A program made the position numbers and the translations under genes. The notes under the pieces were generated by a model, which was not told the DNA's origin, ran no database searches, and worked only from the letters and a program-made list of their open reading frames with translations. From contig JAKITI010000003.1 in the NCBI GenBank assembly GCA_021648145.1, positions 62,001-126,000 of the forward strand: 64,000 nt of DNA, in the 5' to 3' direction. Positions 46,791 through 57,000 of this stretch are shown piece by piece. The first letter of the stretch is position 1. Each line of letters begins with the position of its first letter. This stretch comes from Gammaproteobacteria bacterium (lineage in GTDB: Bacteria; Pseudomonadota; Gammaproteobacteria; JAADGQ01).

Positions 46791-48394
46791 GGATTTTCCT
46801 TGGAGGTGGTCATGCTTTGTTTGTCATGCTCCAAAAAACGATATTTAAGCAGCGGGTTGGGTGGGGCATTGAGTGCATTCATCTGTTGCTCTGCTTTAGT
46901 AAGCCTTTCTTGCTGAGCCATCTCCTCTTCTCCAATCAGTGTTGGATCAATCGAGCCTGTCTCTGCGAGTCTGTTTTGTGGTGAAGGTTGAGTCTCTTTA
47001 TTTGAGTTGCCTCGTAATGGTAATAGTGTTTTGATTAAATTCAAATTTAATATGGCTTCTTTATAGTTTTTTTTCCAATGCAGCGCTCTTTGGTAGGCAG
47101 TTTGTGCTTTCTCAAACTGTTGCTGCTTAGCCAGTGCGTTAGCTTCGTTGAATGATGAATGAGCGCGTTGATCATTCGTGTCAGCTAGTTCAAATGCTTG
47201 TTGATAAGCATGGATTGATTCTTGCCATTTTTGTTGTCGATAATAGGCCGCGCCTAGCCCCATATAGCCGTTGTAAGTACCAATCGTTTGGTAATATTGT
47301 ATGGCTTGCGGGTAATTGCCATTTTCCAGTGCACTATGTGCTTGCTGTTCTTGCCATACATTGGCATGGCTTGGGTTAGGAGTTGCTGATAGCACGGGCA
47401 ATAAAATCAGAGGCAGTATTGAGTTGAAACGGCGCATTCCTTGATACAAAAACAGTAACAAACTGATTGAAAGCAACCATGGAAAAAGTTCGATTTTATT
47501 TGTCATCACTTGCGTGGGGTAGTAGTTTGTTTCTGTTTGTTGACGAAGATTTTTCATGAGGGTTTGCCAGTCACTATCATCATTTTTTAATGAGATATAA
47601 TTTTCAGGTTGAGTGAGTGATAATAGCTTTTCTGGTTGCAAACGGGATATGACCAACTCTTGATTTTGACGGATAAAACGCCCCGATTGATCAGGAATCG
47701 GGCCTCCACTCTGTGTGCCCATTCCTAAAATAAACAGTGGGCTTTGTTGGTTGTTTTGTCCGACTTCAAGCGCAGCTTGATTATGAATTTCACCATCACT
47801 TAACAAGATGATAGCGCGTCCATTTTTTCCCCCTTGATTGAGAAGCTTTTCGGCCTCAATTAACGCTTGCCCCAAGTTAGATCCCTTTTTTGTGACCAGT
47901 GAAGGTTCGAGTGCGTTGGTAAAATAAAGAAATGTATTGTAATCAAAGGTGAGGGGCAGTACCGGATAGGCATTGGCTGAAAAAGTGATCAGTGCGATAC
48001 GATCCCCTTTGAGTGTTTGAATAAAATCGCTCAACTCCAGTTTGCTGCGTGCAAGGCGGCTTGGGGGCGTATCTGTAACTTGCATGGAAGGTGATATATC
48101 AACAATCACAACAATATCAACACCTGTACGTACGGTAGAGGTGTCTTGGTTGGTCATAACGAATGGCCCAGCCAATGCGATGATACCTAAGCTCCAGGCC
48201 GCGATCCATATACTAGGCGAGCTTTTCTTAACTACAGTATAGTCAGTGGTCAGCCATGGCCAGAGCTTTTGATCAGCAAACTGCAGTAAGCTTTTTTGTA
48301 CGAAATGGCGCTTTCTCCATCGCTGAAGTAGCCAAGGAGCCGCAAGAAAAATCAACCATAAAGGGGTCTGCCATTGCAGAGAAAATGTTTCCAT
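46784..48394 (-). CDS. BatB/BatC-like VWA-TPR membrane protein
   Basis: The 536-residue protein has two N-terminal membrane segments and a VWA domain at about 90-280 with the metal-site motif DISPS at 99-103 and 'LLSDGE'. A further membrane helix near 305-325 is followed by TPR repeats ('GNYPQAIQYYQTIGTYNGYM', 'FEKAQTAYQRALHWKKNYKE'). This fuses the roles of BatB (VWA) and BatC (TPR). The MoxR partner is at 8.3-9.2 kb instead of next door, and no separate BatA is seen. Confidence 0.87.
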   Translation of the reverse strand: METFSLQWQTPLWLIFLAAPWLLQRWRKRHFVQKSLLQFADQKLWPWLTTDYTVVKKSSPSIWIAAWSLGIIALAGPFVMTNQDTSTVRTGVDIVVIVDISPSMQVTDTPPSRLARSKLELSDFIQTLKGDRIALITFSANAYPVLPLTFDYNTFLYFTNALEPSLVTKKGSNLGQALIEAEKLLNQGGKNGRAIILLSDGEIHNQAALEVGQNNQQSPLFILGMGTQSGGPIPDQSGRFIRQNQELVISRLQPEKLLSLTQPENYISLKNDDSDWQTLMKNLRQQTETNYYPTQVMTNKIELFPWLLSISLLLFLYQGMRRFNSILPLILLPVLSATPNPSHANVWQEQQAHSALENGNYPQAIQYYQTIGTYNGYMGLGAAYYRQQKWQESIHAYQQAFELADTNDQRAHSSFNEANALAKQQQFEKAQTAYQRALHWKKNYKEAILNLNLIKTLLPLRGNSNKETQPSPQNRLAETGSIDPTLIGEEEMAQQERLTKAEQQMNALNAPPNPLLKYRFLEHDKQSMTTSKENPW

Positions 48395-48472
48395 GGGTCA
48401 GTTTTTTAAGTTTGACAGGTGACTCGTTTGGAGTTTAGCAGATACTTCAGGAATTTAATCTGTTTTCGACAT

Positions 48473-48498
48473 AAAAAACCCCGCATAAAGCGGGGTTT
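48473..48498 (-). terminator. Terminator after PEP-CTERM gene
   Basis: AAACCCCGC pairs with GCGGGGTTT around ATAAA. On the minus strand it is followed by a run of T (A-run at 48473-48478). Confidence 0.9.
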
Positions 48499-48530
48499 CA
48501 TCAAGCGAGTTTCGATGTGATTTTAATGTA

Positions 48531-49049
48531 TCACAGCGTTTCTGTTCGGCGACGCATGATACCAAAGCCCAATAAACCAAGGCTCAGCAGAGCAAGAGCC
48601 GCTGGCTCAGGAACAGGTTGGGTTTGCGCTGTTAATGTTGCAGAGTTGAAGTAGAAATCTCCTATTTCTGCCGTCAATGTTACATCCAGCAAACCCGTAT
48701 TGTTCAGAACCATAAGAGAATCTACGGTAAAGCTACTTGTTCCAGTATCAACTTCCCAAAAAAATGAATTTGTACCTACATTCAGGCTAGCAAATTCCCA
48801 GAAATCAAACCATCCGCCATCATCCTTAAGGTTAAGTCCAATTGTAGCCGAAGTAATCTCTTGGTTTGCGGGGTTATAGCCATCATCAAGAATATTAAAC
48901 TGCCAGGAAATGCTGTCGTCAGAAAGCCATGGCAACCAATTACCAGACATTTTAGCACCTGAGTTATATGTGTCGGTGTAAACAACACTTGCGTTTGCAG
49001 CTCCAGCCGCTCCAAAAATTAACATGAACGCAAATAATAATTTTTTCAT
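48531..49049 (-). CDS. PEP-CTERM sorting-domain protein
   Basis: The 172-residue exported protein has a signal peptide (cleavage near ANA-SV), a beta-rich middle and a C-terminal sorting signal: PVPEPAALALLSLGLLGFG at about 145-163 and then RRR. PEP-CTERM tails are processed by an exosortase and tie proteins to exopolysaccharide or floc formation. No exosortase lies in the window. A sigma54 promoter lies 48 bases upstream and a terminator follows, so it is monocistronic. Confidence 0.9.
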   Translation of the reverse strand: MKKLLFAFMLIFGAAGAANASVVYTDTYNSGAKMSGNWLPWLSDDSISWQFNILDDGYNPANQEITSATIGLNLKDDGGWFDFWEFASLNVGTNSFFWEVDTGTSSFTVDSLMVLNNTGLLDVTLTAEIGDFYFNSATLTAQTQPVPEPAALALLSLGLLGFGIMRRRTETL

Positions 49050-49096
49050 TTTTCACTCTCTAAAGGTTATATGGTTAATCAGACATTGAAATCTAA

Positions 49097-49112
49097 AGCA
49101 ATTAGTGTGCCA
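49097..49112 (-). promoter_or_regulatory. Sigma54 promoter of PEP-CTERM gene
   Basis: The minus strand reads TGGCAC-ACTAA-TTGCT, a full match to the -24/-12 consensus. The expected start is about 38 bases before the ATG at 49049, leaving room for the GAGAG ribosome site. PEP-CTERM genes in floc-forming bacteria are known to depend on RpoN with the PrsK/PrsR system. Confidence 0.75.
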
Positions 49113-49216
49113 CATTTTTAAGCACTTGATTTTAAAAATAAAAACTACCAGTTCTTTTTTGATTCACTCATGTATGTAAAAAAAATTGACAAGTTTTTGG
49201 GGTGGTATGAGTACTT

Positions 49217-50569
49217 TTAATCGGCCACTTTTAAAGTCACCAACTCTTCAGAACTTGTGGGGTGAATGGCCACCGTATCATCAAAATCTTGCTTGGTAAG
49301 CCCGGCTTTAACCGCGATGGAAAAGCCTTGCAACATCTCATCAACACCATCTCCAACCAGGTGAATACCCACAACTTTTTCACTATCTCCACTGCAAACA
49401 AGCTTCATTGCTGTTTTAAATCCGTGCTCTGAAAGTGCGTAGCGCATGGGGGTAAATCGTGTAGTGTACGTTGTGATTTTTTCATGCTTTTCACGCGCCT
49501 GGGATTCGGTAAGGCCGATTGTGCCTGCTGGTGGATGGGCAAACATAACGGTGGGAATATTTTCATAATCAAGCTTGCTGCTTTGATTGTTTCCAAAGAG
49601 TCTTTCACCCAGTTTACGTCCTGCAGCAATTGCAACGGGAGTAAGCGCCGCTTTACCCGTGATATCACCAATCGCATAAACACTCTTTATATTGGTGTTT
49701 TCATACTCATCAACCGGGATATTGCCATTAGGTTGTGTTTTAATTCCGGCAGAAGACAGGTTGAGTTGTTTGGTATTCGCTCTGCGGCCAATGGCCCAAA
49801 TGGCTGATTCACATGCTTTGATGGAGCGGCCATCCTGTGCATGAATAGTGATGTTGCTTTTGTCTTCTACTAACTTGGAAATTTTAAAATTAGTGTGAAT
49901 CGTGACACCCTGTTTTTTCAGGTTATCCATCACAGTATTTCCGATGAGTGGGTCAAACTCTTTTAGTGCCTTTTCGCTTCGTAGTATGAGCTCAACTTGT
50001 GAGCCCAGTGCCTGCATGACTCCCGCAAGCTCAATGGCAATATAACCACCGCCGATAATCGCTATTTTTTTTGGCTGTGTGTGTAGTTTAAAAAAGCCAT
50101 CGGATGTGATCCCCAGATCAGCACCAGGCAGAACTGGCACGATAGGTTGGCCGCCCGTGGCGATCACAATGTGATCCGCTGTATATTGATTACCGTTGAC
50201 TTCGATAGTGTTTGAATTGACAAAGTGGGCAAAGCCATCAATTTTGTCAATACCTTGACTGTCGATCGTCCGATTCCAACTGGCATTGATCATGCTGATA
50301 TAGCGATCTCTACCTTCTATGAGCGTTTTCCAGTCAAACTCTTGATTTTGAACTTGAATACCAAACCCTGGTGCATCAGATACCGCATGGGCAATGTGAG
50401 CGGCGTACCACATGACTTTTTTCGGAACACAGCCAACATTGACGCAGGTGCCTCCTAATTTATGGCCTTCTACGATGGCCACTTTTTTACCAAATTCAAC
50501 AGCTTTTTTAGCAACAGCAAGTCCACCGCTACCACCACCAATGGCGATTAAATCATAGTGACTGGTCAT
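49217..50569 (-). CDS. gor: Glutathione-disulfide reductase
   Basis: The 450-residue flavoenzyme reduces GSSG with NADPH. The FAD motif '[15 protein letters not shown]' opens it and the redox pair is C42-VNVG-C47. The second Rossmann motif is '[15 protein letters not shown]', and the dimer-site His-Pro '[12 protein letters not shown]' lies at the end. I chose the ATG at 50569, preceded by GGAGAAAG, over one seven codons earlier. It follows the peroxiredoxin-glutaredoxin gene on the same strand, a natural partnership. Confidence 0.93.
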   Translation of the reverse strand: MTSHYDLIAIGGGSGGLAVAKKAVEFGKKVAIVEGHKLGGTCVNVGCVPKKVMWYAAHIAHAVSDAPGFGIQVQNQEFDWKTLIEGRDRYISMINASWNRTIDSQGIDKIDGFAHFVNSNTIEVNGNQYTADHIVIATGGQPIVPVLPGADLGITSDGFFKLHTQPKKIAIIGGGYIAIELAGVMQALGSQVELILRSEKALKEFDPLIGNTVMDNLKKQGVTIHTNFKISKLVEDKSNITIHAQDGRSIKACESAIWAIGRRANTKQLNLSSAGIKTQPNGNIPVDEYENTNIKSVYAIGDITGKAALTPVAIAAGRKLGERLFGNNQSSKLDYENIPTVMFAHPPAGTIGLTESQAREKHEKITTYTTRFTPMRYALSEHGFKTAMKLVCSGDSEKVVGIHLVGDGVDEMLQGFSIAVKAGLTKQDFDDTVAIHPTSSEELVTLKVAD

Positions 50570-50653
50570 GTTTCTTTCTCCGTGAAGCATTATAGGGCAG
50601 TTGCTGGTTCTCCGGAGGTTGCCCGAGGAATCAGCAGTAACTTTACTCGCCTT

Positions 50654-51388
50654 TTATGCAACTTTAAAGTGTTTGGCAACAGCTTCTGAATTGCCTAAAT
50701 ATTTACCATTAACAAACACTTGTGGAACAGTATCTGAGCCTGTTGCGGCACGTACCGCACGAACGGTGATATTTTTATTGAGTTCAATCTCTTCAAAATC
50801 AACGTTGGCATCACGCAAAATACCTTTGGCTTTCGCGCAAAATGGGCAGCCCGGTTTAGTAAACATGACAACATCAGCAGGTTTTTCTGCATCTGGATTG
50901 ATGTAATCAAGCATGGTGTCGGCATCCGAAACTTCATATGGGTCACCGGGCATATCGGGTTCGATAAACATTTTTTCGATCACGCCGTCTTTGATCAGCA
51001 TGGAGTAACGCCATGAGCGTTTTCCAAAGCCAAGGTCATTTTTATCAACCAATAAACCCATGCCATCGGTAAACTCACCATTGCCATCAGGAATAAAAGT
51101 GATGTGTTCAGCGTGTTGGTTTTCTTTCCATTCATTCATTACAAAAGTGTCATTGACGGACATGCAGATGATTTCATCAACACCATTTTTTTTGAATGTT
51201 GCAGCCAGTTCATTAAAGCGAGGCACATGGCTGCTGGAGCAGGTGGGTGTAAATGCGCCAGGTAATGAAAATAGGATGATACTCTTTCCTTTGAATATTT
51301 GATCACTGGTGATATTGACCCAATCATTGTTTTGACGTGTTGGGAATATGACTTGAGGGACTTTTTGGCCTTCTTTGTTTGCAAGCAT
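50654..51388 (-). CDS. Peroxiredoxin 5-glutaredoxin fusion
   Basis: The 244-residue hybrid peroxidase has a Prx5 domain with peroxidatic Cys50 in '[13 protein letters not shown]' and a C-terminal glutaredoxin domain with CPFC at 181-184. Glutathione delivers electrons through the Grx domain to reduce peroxides. The neighbouring glutathione reductase gene downstream and oxyR upstream form a coherent peroxide-defence run. Confidence 0.95.
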   Translation of the reverse strand: MLANKEGQKVPQVIFPTRQNNDWVNITSDQIFKGKSIILFSLPGAFTPTCSSSHVPRFNELAATFKKNGVDEIICMSVNDTFVMNEWKENQHAEHITFIPDGNGEFTDGMGLLVDKNDLGFGKRSWRYSMLIKDGVIEKMFIEPDMPGDPYEVSDADTMLDYINPDAEKPADVVMFTKPGCPFCAKAKGILRDANVDFEEIELNKNITVRAVRAATGSDTVPQVFVNGKYLGNSEAVAKHFKVA

Positions 51389-51508
51389 GGTCTGTTTTTC
51401 TCCGTTGTTTAAGTAGGTAAAGAGTATGTTAGAAGGAAATTGGCTATTTGTTAAATTGATTGTTTTTATTAGATGAATAGAAAATAGCTATTAACTGATG
51501 TGTGCTGT

Positions 51509-52462
51509 TTACTTTGTATCGGATAAATTGGTCAAGATATTAAGTCGATTAACACAGTCAGGTGTGGCCGATAGAATGGATTGACGAATCACTTCAACGG
51601 CTTCAGGGCGAGGGAACTGTTTACGCCATGCGAGTGCAATACGGCGTGAAGGTACGGGTGGTGTCAGTGGACGGTAGCTTACCAGTTTGTTAAGTGTTTG
51701 GTCGTTTTGTGTCGCGGCCGTGCAAGGCAGTAGTGATATCCCTGCGCCTGTAGCAACCATCTGACGAATAGTTTCTAATGAACTGCCTTCAAGCGTACGC
51801 TGCAGAGCATTGGTATTGATGACCTGACCCAACGCTGGGAAGTGTTGTAAAACTTGATCTCGAAAACAGTGCCCTGCACCTAATAAAAATAGGTTTTCAT
51901 CAGCTAACTGATTGCCATCAATCGTGTTGCCTTTATTTAATGGGTGCTCGGCAGGAAGTGCAACCACAAAAGGTTCGTCATAGAGTGCCTGTGTCTGGAT
52001 GCCAGGTTCATCAAAAGGAAGAGAGATGATGATGGCATCTTTTTGTCCCAGTTTGAGCTGTTCGCTGAGTACAGCGGTGTAGTTCTCTTCAATAAGCAGC
52101 GGCATGTTTGGTGCGCGTTGATGAACTTCAGGAATAAAACGAGGTAATAAATAGGGTGCAATGGAGTAGATAGCACCTAAGCGCAGCGGCTCAATGAGCG
52201 GGTCTTTGCCTTGCTGAGCGATGTTGTTGATTTGCTCTGCTTCTTCCAGTATGCGTTGTGCTTGAATCACAATGCGTTCGCCGACCGGTGTTAAACTGAC
52301 TTCACCAGTTTTTCGCTCAAAAATTTTCAGGTCAAGTTTGTCTTCGAACTTACGAATGGCAATGCTGAGCGTGGGTTGGCTGACAAAGCATTGCTGTGCT
52401 GCTTGCCCAAAATGGCGTGTACGTGCAACGGCAACAATGTAACGGAGTTCAGTCAGTGTCAT
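51509..52462 (-). CDS. oxyR: LysR-type regulator, OxyR-like
   Basis: The 317-residue protein has an N-terminal LysR helix-turn-helix ('HFGQAAQQCFVSQPTLSIAI') and an effector domain matching OxyR. The sensing cysteine Cys199 is present in 'GAGHCFRDQVL' at the same number as in E. coli. The resolving Cys208 position is Phe (TTC). OxyR normally forms a C199-C208 disulfide on peroxide. Other cysteines remain at 25 and further downstream. It lies next to the peroxiredoxin-glutaredoxin and gor genes, which it presumably controls. Confidence 0.88.
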   Translation of the reverse strand: MTLTELRYIVAVARTRHFGQAAQQCFVSQPTLSIAIRKFEDKLDLKIFERKTGEVSLTPVGERIVIQAQRILEEAEQINNIAQQGKDPLIEPLRLGAIYSIAPYLLPRFIPEVHQRAPNMPLLIEENYTAVLSEQLKLGQKDAIIISLPFDEPGIQTQALYDEPFVVALPAEHPLNKGNTIDGNQLADENLFLLGAGHCFRDQVLQHFPALGQVINTNALQRTLEGSSLETIRQMVATGAGISLLPCTAATQNDQTLNKLVSYRPLTPPVPSRRIALAWRKQFPRPEAVEVIRQSILSATPDCVNRLNILTNLSDTK

Positions 52463-52911
52463 TGTGTGAGTGACTTGGAGTTTCTTTTTCCATTTTAGTT
52501 TTGAGCGCTTTCCAATGGCTAATGCAACTAAATAGAGTAAACTCCCCAGCTTTGCTGAGGGACTCTCAAAGATTTGACCGTATAGTATTTGTCCCGAAGT
52601 GTCGAAAGTAAAGTGCTGTGGTAGAATAAAGTTCCAAGGGATTTAGAGTAACGACTTGTAGTGGTCTAATAATCCCGTACCAACCAATAAGGTGGGAATT
52701 GTAAAATATTCCACCAGTAAAACGAGGTATGGAAAATGGGAAGTAAAAAGAGCTTTACGCCAGAATTTAAACAAGAGGCAGCTAAATTTTTGAAAATTTT
52801 AAATTGGCCGCTATAGTATTTAGTGTCTCTTGCGAAATACGGTATTACCATAATGACTTTTATGAAAGGCTCTGCGCTATCCGGCTCACTAACCTGCATA
52901 TTTCATAAATT
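52463..52911. other. Gene-poor region with IS remnants
   Basis: This 449-base gap between oxyR and the secreted-protein gene holds a small hairpin (TCCCCAGC/GCTGAGGGA, about 52543-52562), an IS3-type transposase fragment (52736-52816) and AT-rich sequence. GTCTAATAATCCCGTA near 52659 and its weak inverted counterpart near 52840-52860 could be remains of the element's ends. No intact gene is seen. Confidence 0.55.
52736..52816 (+). pseudogene. IS3-family transposase OrfA fragment
   Basis: Twenty-six codons from an ATG with GAGG upstream begin MGSKKSFTPEFKQEAAKF, the characteristic start of IS3-family OrfA proteins. The frame then stops at TAG. The rest of the element is missing, so this is a relic. 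Confidence 0.7.
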
Positions 52912-54018
52912 ATGAATAATTTCATTTTGATGAAAAAACTTACTCAAAATAAGACGCAGTTAATTGTGAATGGGGACAATGATTCTCCTTCCAATAAACC
53001 CTTTGGTTGCTTTTGTTTGAAAGCATCTCTTCTCCTCTTATTTTTAATTCATTTTAATAGCGTTTCATTTAGTGGGGATATTCCTCTTAATTTTCAGCTA
53101 GAACCTGGGTACAGCAATATTTTTCCCGGCAATTGCGGTATAGATGGGCAATCTAGCAGTATGTGCGTTATCGGTCAGGGCTCGATTGACCCTGATACCA
53201 CCCCTTTTTATCAGGGCCGTGTCTCCATTGACGGTAATAACTATTGGCATATTATTGTCGGTGATCCTGCCAATGGTTTTGCCATGGAAAGCTATGTTCC
53301 TGTGTCCGGACTTTTATCAGCAACTGGTGGCAAACCATCGGATTTTTTTCCTAGGGATACTGATCTTGAAACTGTGAGTGGCAACGGTTGGGATCCGCTA
53401 GGATTGGATCCATCTCGTAACTTTGACTATACCGGTAACGGCTCAGCTGATCCGACAAAAGTGGTATTACGCCAAGTGATGGGCGGTATATGGGATGCAG
53501 ATACCCAAACTTGGAGCTGCGGAGGGGAGGCATTCTGTTCGGAGTTCTTGAAAGAAGAGATGGCCTTCAAACCAAAAATAACCCAGACCATCAATGATGT
53601 GCCGGGAATGATGATCAGCGACTTTGAACTGGATATGAGTAGCATTAGTTATAACGATGATAGTACCGCAGGTACAATCAAAAATACTCTCATCATTACT
53701 GATCCCGACATGCCCACACCTTACCCCAATGCAGGTGATTTCGACATGATGACAGACAGACAGGCGGGCTATTCTACAGTGACTGGAGGGCGTTACACCT
53801 ATACCCCAGCATGCACTAACCCTACGACTTGTTGGAGTGATGGAAATATCAGAGATGGTGATTGGGATTTTGAAGAGGGTTCTTACAGCTACGTAGCAGG
53901 TGATGCTGACCCCTTGAATTATGAATGGGATGTTTACTGGAACCCAGACCAGAACCCCATCGGCCCTGGCAATGAAGCCAAGTGTGACAGCGGAATTATT
54001 ACAGGCACCTGCCCATGA
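52912..54018 (+). CDS. Secreted protein of unknown function, paired with FG-GAP protein
   Basis: I do not recognise the family. The 368-residue protein has a hydrophobic export segment at about 38-54, later than usual, so the true start may be downstream of 52912. No good ribosome site is visible at the listed ATG. The mature part is acidic and rich in Asp, Gly and Ser with several cysteines ('IFPGNCGIDGQSSSMCVIGQ', 'TWSCGGEAFCSEF'). It overlaps the FG-GAP gene by four bases (ATGA), which argues that the two products act together. Confidence 0.6.
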   Translation: MNNFILMKKLTQNKTQLIVNGDNDSPSNKPFGCFCLKASLLLLFLIHFNSVSFSGDIPLNFQLEPGYSNIFPGNCGIDGQSSSMCVIGQGSIDPDTTPFYQGRVSIDGNNYWHIIVGDPANGFAMESYVPVSGLLSATGGKPSDFFPRDTDLETVSGNGWDPLGLDPSRNFDYTGNGSADPTKVVLRQVMGGIWDADTQTWSCGGEAFCSEFLKEEMAFKPKITQTINDVPGMMISDFELDMSSISYNDDSTAGTIKNTLIITDPDMPTPYPNAGDFDMMTDRQAGYSTVTGGRYTYTPACTNPTTCWSDGNIRDGDWDFEEGSYSYVAGDADPLNYEWDVYWNPDQNPIGPGNEAKCDSGIITGTCP

Positions 54019-57000
54019 TGACCTTTTACAATTGCAATAAAATAGTCAGCAGAATTTTGCTATTTCTCGCAGCAATATTCTCGGCAACTTCTTTTGCCGC
54101 ACATCGTCAGGTGCTGCTGGAGAGTGAATCGACGGTCCCTCAGGCGGGTTGGTCGGTCAGTAGCGCTGGGGATGTGAATGGCGATGGCTTTGATGATCTA
54201 CTGGTGGGGAGCAATGCAACAGTCGGCTCGGGCACCGTGTCGCTGTTCTACGGATCTGCCACCGGCTCATTCAGCGCGATCAGTGGCTCGGCTAATACGC
54301 CAGACTGGACTCACCGGATGGGGCGGCGTTTTGGCTATGTTGTCAGCTCGGCTGGGGATATCAATGGTGATGGCTTTGGTGACATCGTTATCGCTGACTA
54401 TCTCAACAGCGATGTGGTTTCCAATGGCGGCATGGTGGCGGTCTTTTTCGGCTCAAGCAGTGGCCTGGCCAGCTCGCCTGACTGGATGGTTTACGGGGAT
54501 CAAACTAACTCCTCTTTTGCCTGGTCGATCAGTGGCGGTGAGGATTTTAACGGTGATGGTTATAGCGATATCGTTATCGGCGCGAATCGCTACACCAACG
54601 GGGAGTCTGAAGAGGGTAAGATTTTCGTTTACCACGGTTCAGCCAGTGGTCTGGCCGATGACGATTTCGATGGCATTGCTCGTGTTGATGAAGCGGCCTG
54701 GACGGTGGAGAGCAACGTTACCAGTGGCCGCATTGGCTGGGCGGTGTCAGGGGCGGGTGATGTGAATGGTGATGGTTTTGGCGATTTGATTGCGGGAACC
54801 GGATGGACGGCCACCGCCACACTTTATTACGGCTCGGCAAGCGGCCTTGGTGCTGCCCCGGTCTGGAGTGCCAGCGAGGGTGGGGGCAGCTTTGCCGGTT
54901 TCGGCGGTTCGGTGGCCTCTGCGGGTGATACGAATAATGATGGCTTTGACGACCTCATTGTCAGTCGCCCGGCCACGGGGCGAGCCTTTGTCTATTTTGG
55001 CGGGAGCACACCGCCCTCAACAACGCCAGACTGGACGGTGAGCAACGTGACTAATAGTACACTGCCGCTGCCGGTGGCCTCACTGGGTGATCTGAACGGT
55101 GATAGTTATGACGATATCATCGTCGGATTCCCCGGCTACGACAACGCTTTCGATAATGCTGGCGCAGCGATGGTCTATTACGGCTCCGCTACTGGGCCAC
55201 GAAGTGACGGTGGGGCGGATTTGCAATTCGAGGGAGATCAGAGTTACGCTTATTTTGGTCGCTCGGTGGCCGCCCTGGGTGATGTGGAGGGTGATGGCCA
55301 GCTCGATTTTATCGTTGGTGCACCGAATTACGACCACCGCACTTCAGGGCAGCGCGGTGTGGCCTTCGCCTATCTGAGCAGCTCGCCCCCTCCTTATATC
55401 TCAGTTGAACCTCATTTGATCCACGACTCTCATATTGTTAATGAAGCGGGTTCGACTTCGACATTTACCGTGGTGCTCGATACAGCGCCGTTGGTGGATG
55501 TCACTATTGATGTCAGCACTAGCGATCTCGGCGAGGCCACCGTTTCACCAACCTCTCTGCTGTTTACACCAGCGAACTGGAATATGGTGCAGACGGTGAC
55601 CATGACTGGCGTGGATGATCGCCTGGATGACGGTAGCCAGACGTCGGTGATCAGCTTCAATGTTAGCAGTCCTGGCGATGCTGATTACGATGGCATGACC
55701 ATCGCCAGCCGCTCGGTGACCACTCTGGATGACGATTGTGCCTGCATTACGGTCACCCCCCGTCTCTCGCCACCACTTGTGACTACGGAGGCGGGGGGGA
55801 GTAGCTCCTTTGAAGTGGGGCTGGATGCCGACCCTGAAGGGGTATTGCTCGTCAATATCACCAGCCAGGACACCTCGGAGGGCGTTGTCTCCACCAACCA
55901 GCTCATCTTTGATTCGAGCAACTTTGAAACACCACAAACGGTCATCATTACGGGGGTGGATGATGGCGACCTGGATGGTGATATCACCTACCTTATTCTC
56001 AATCTTGCCAGCAGCAGTGGCCCCTATAATGGTGCCAGTGTCAGCAATGTATTCGTTACCAATATCGATGATGAATTCCAGCTCACCCCTTCCGTGATAG
56101 AGGGGGGGAGCGCGCTGGACATGTTTGGGCGTTCGGTCAGTGGCGTGGGTGATGTCAACGGTGATGGTTGGGACGATTTCATTATCGGTGCGCCGGGGGA
56201 GGAAAATGGTCAATACCGGGAGGGGCGTGTCCACCTCTACCTCGGCTCACCCAGCGGCATCGCGGCTACGCCGGACTGGAGCGCGGAGAGTGATAGCAAC
56301 AACCCCTTCTTTGGTGGTGCGGTGGCGGGAGCAGGGGATGTCAATAATGACGGTTTTGATGACGTGCTCATCAGCGCTTACCGTTTAAGCGGTGCGTTTA
56401 CTCGTGAAGGGCGGGTCTACCTCTACTACGGTTCGGCCAGCGGTTTGGCGGCAACACCGGCCTGGACGATGGATGGTGGTCAAGTGCGCGCCTATTTTGG
56501 TCGCGCCATCGCCTCGGCGGGGGATGTGAACGGTGATGGTTTTGCCGACATCCTCATCGGAGCCCCCGGCTACGATACGGCCGATGTGGATGCGGGTCGT
56601 GTCTATCTCTATCTTGGTTCGGCGACGGGTCCCTCTGTGAGTCCGGACTGGATTGGCGAAGGTGATCGCGTGCGTGCCGGTTATGGCAATGCGGTAGCCA
56701 GTGCGGGTGATATCAATAGTGATGGTTATGACGACATCCTTCTCGGTGCCAGTAAGTACGACTCTGGCGGTACCGACGTGGGCCGTGTTTACCTGTTTCA
56801 TGGTAGCACCAGTGGCCCAGCAGCGGCAGCGGACTGGACATCGAGCGGTGATTCTTCGGGCGATTACTACGGCTTTGCTGTCAGTAGTGCGGGGGATGTG
56901 AACGGCGACGGCTTTGCTGATGTGCTGATTGGCGCCAATCTCGACACACCGTCAATCCTCAGCCCTCGCTTGAGTGCCGGGCGTCTGTTTGTCTATCACG

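Noticed and set aside
52666-52899. Minus-strand frame across the IS relic
   Set aside because: It is opposite the recognisable OrfA fragment, and its sequence resembles no known protein.
55545-56234. Long minus-strand open frame inside the giant gene
   Set aside because: It is a shadow of the GC-rich FG-GAP coding frame; its product is a low-complexity mirror with no start signal.
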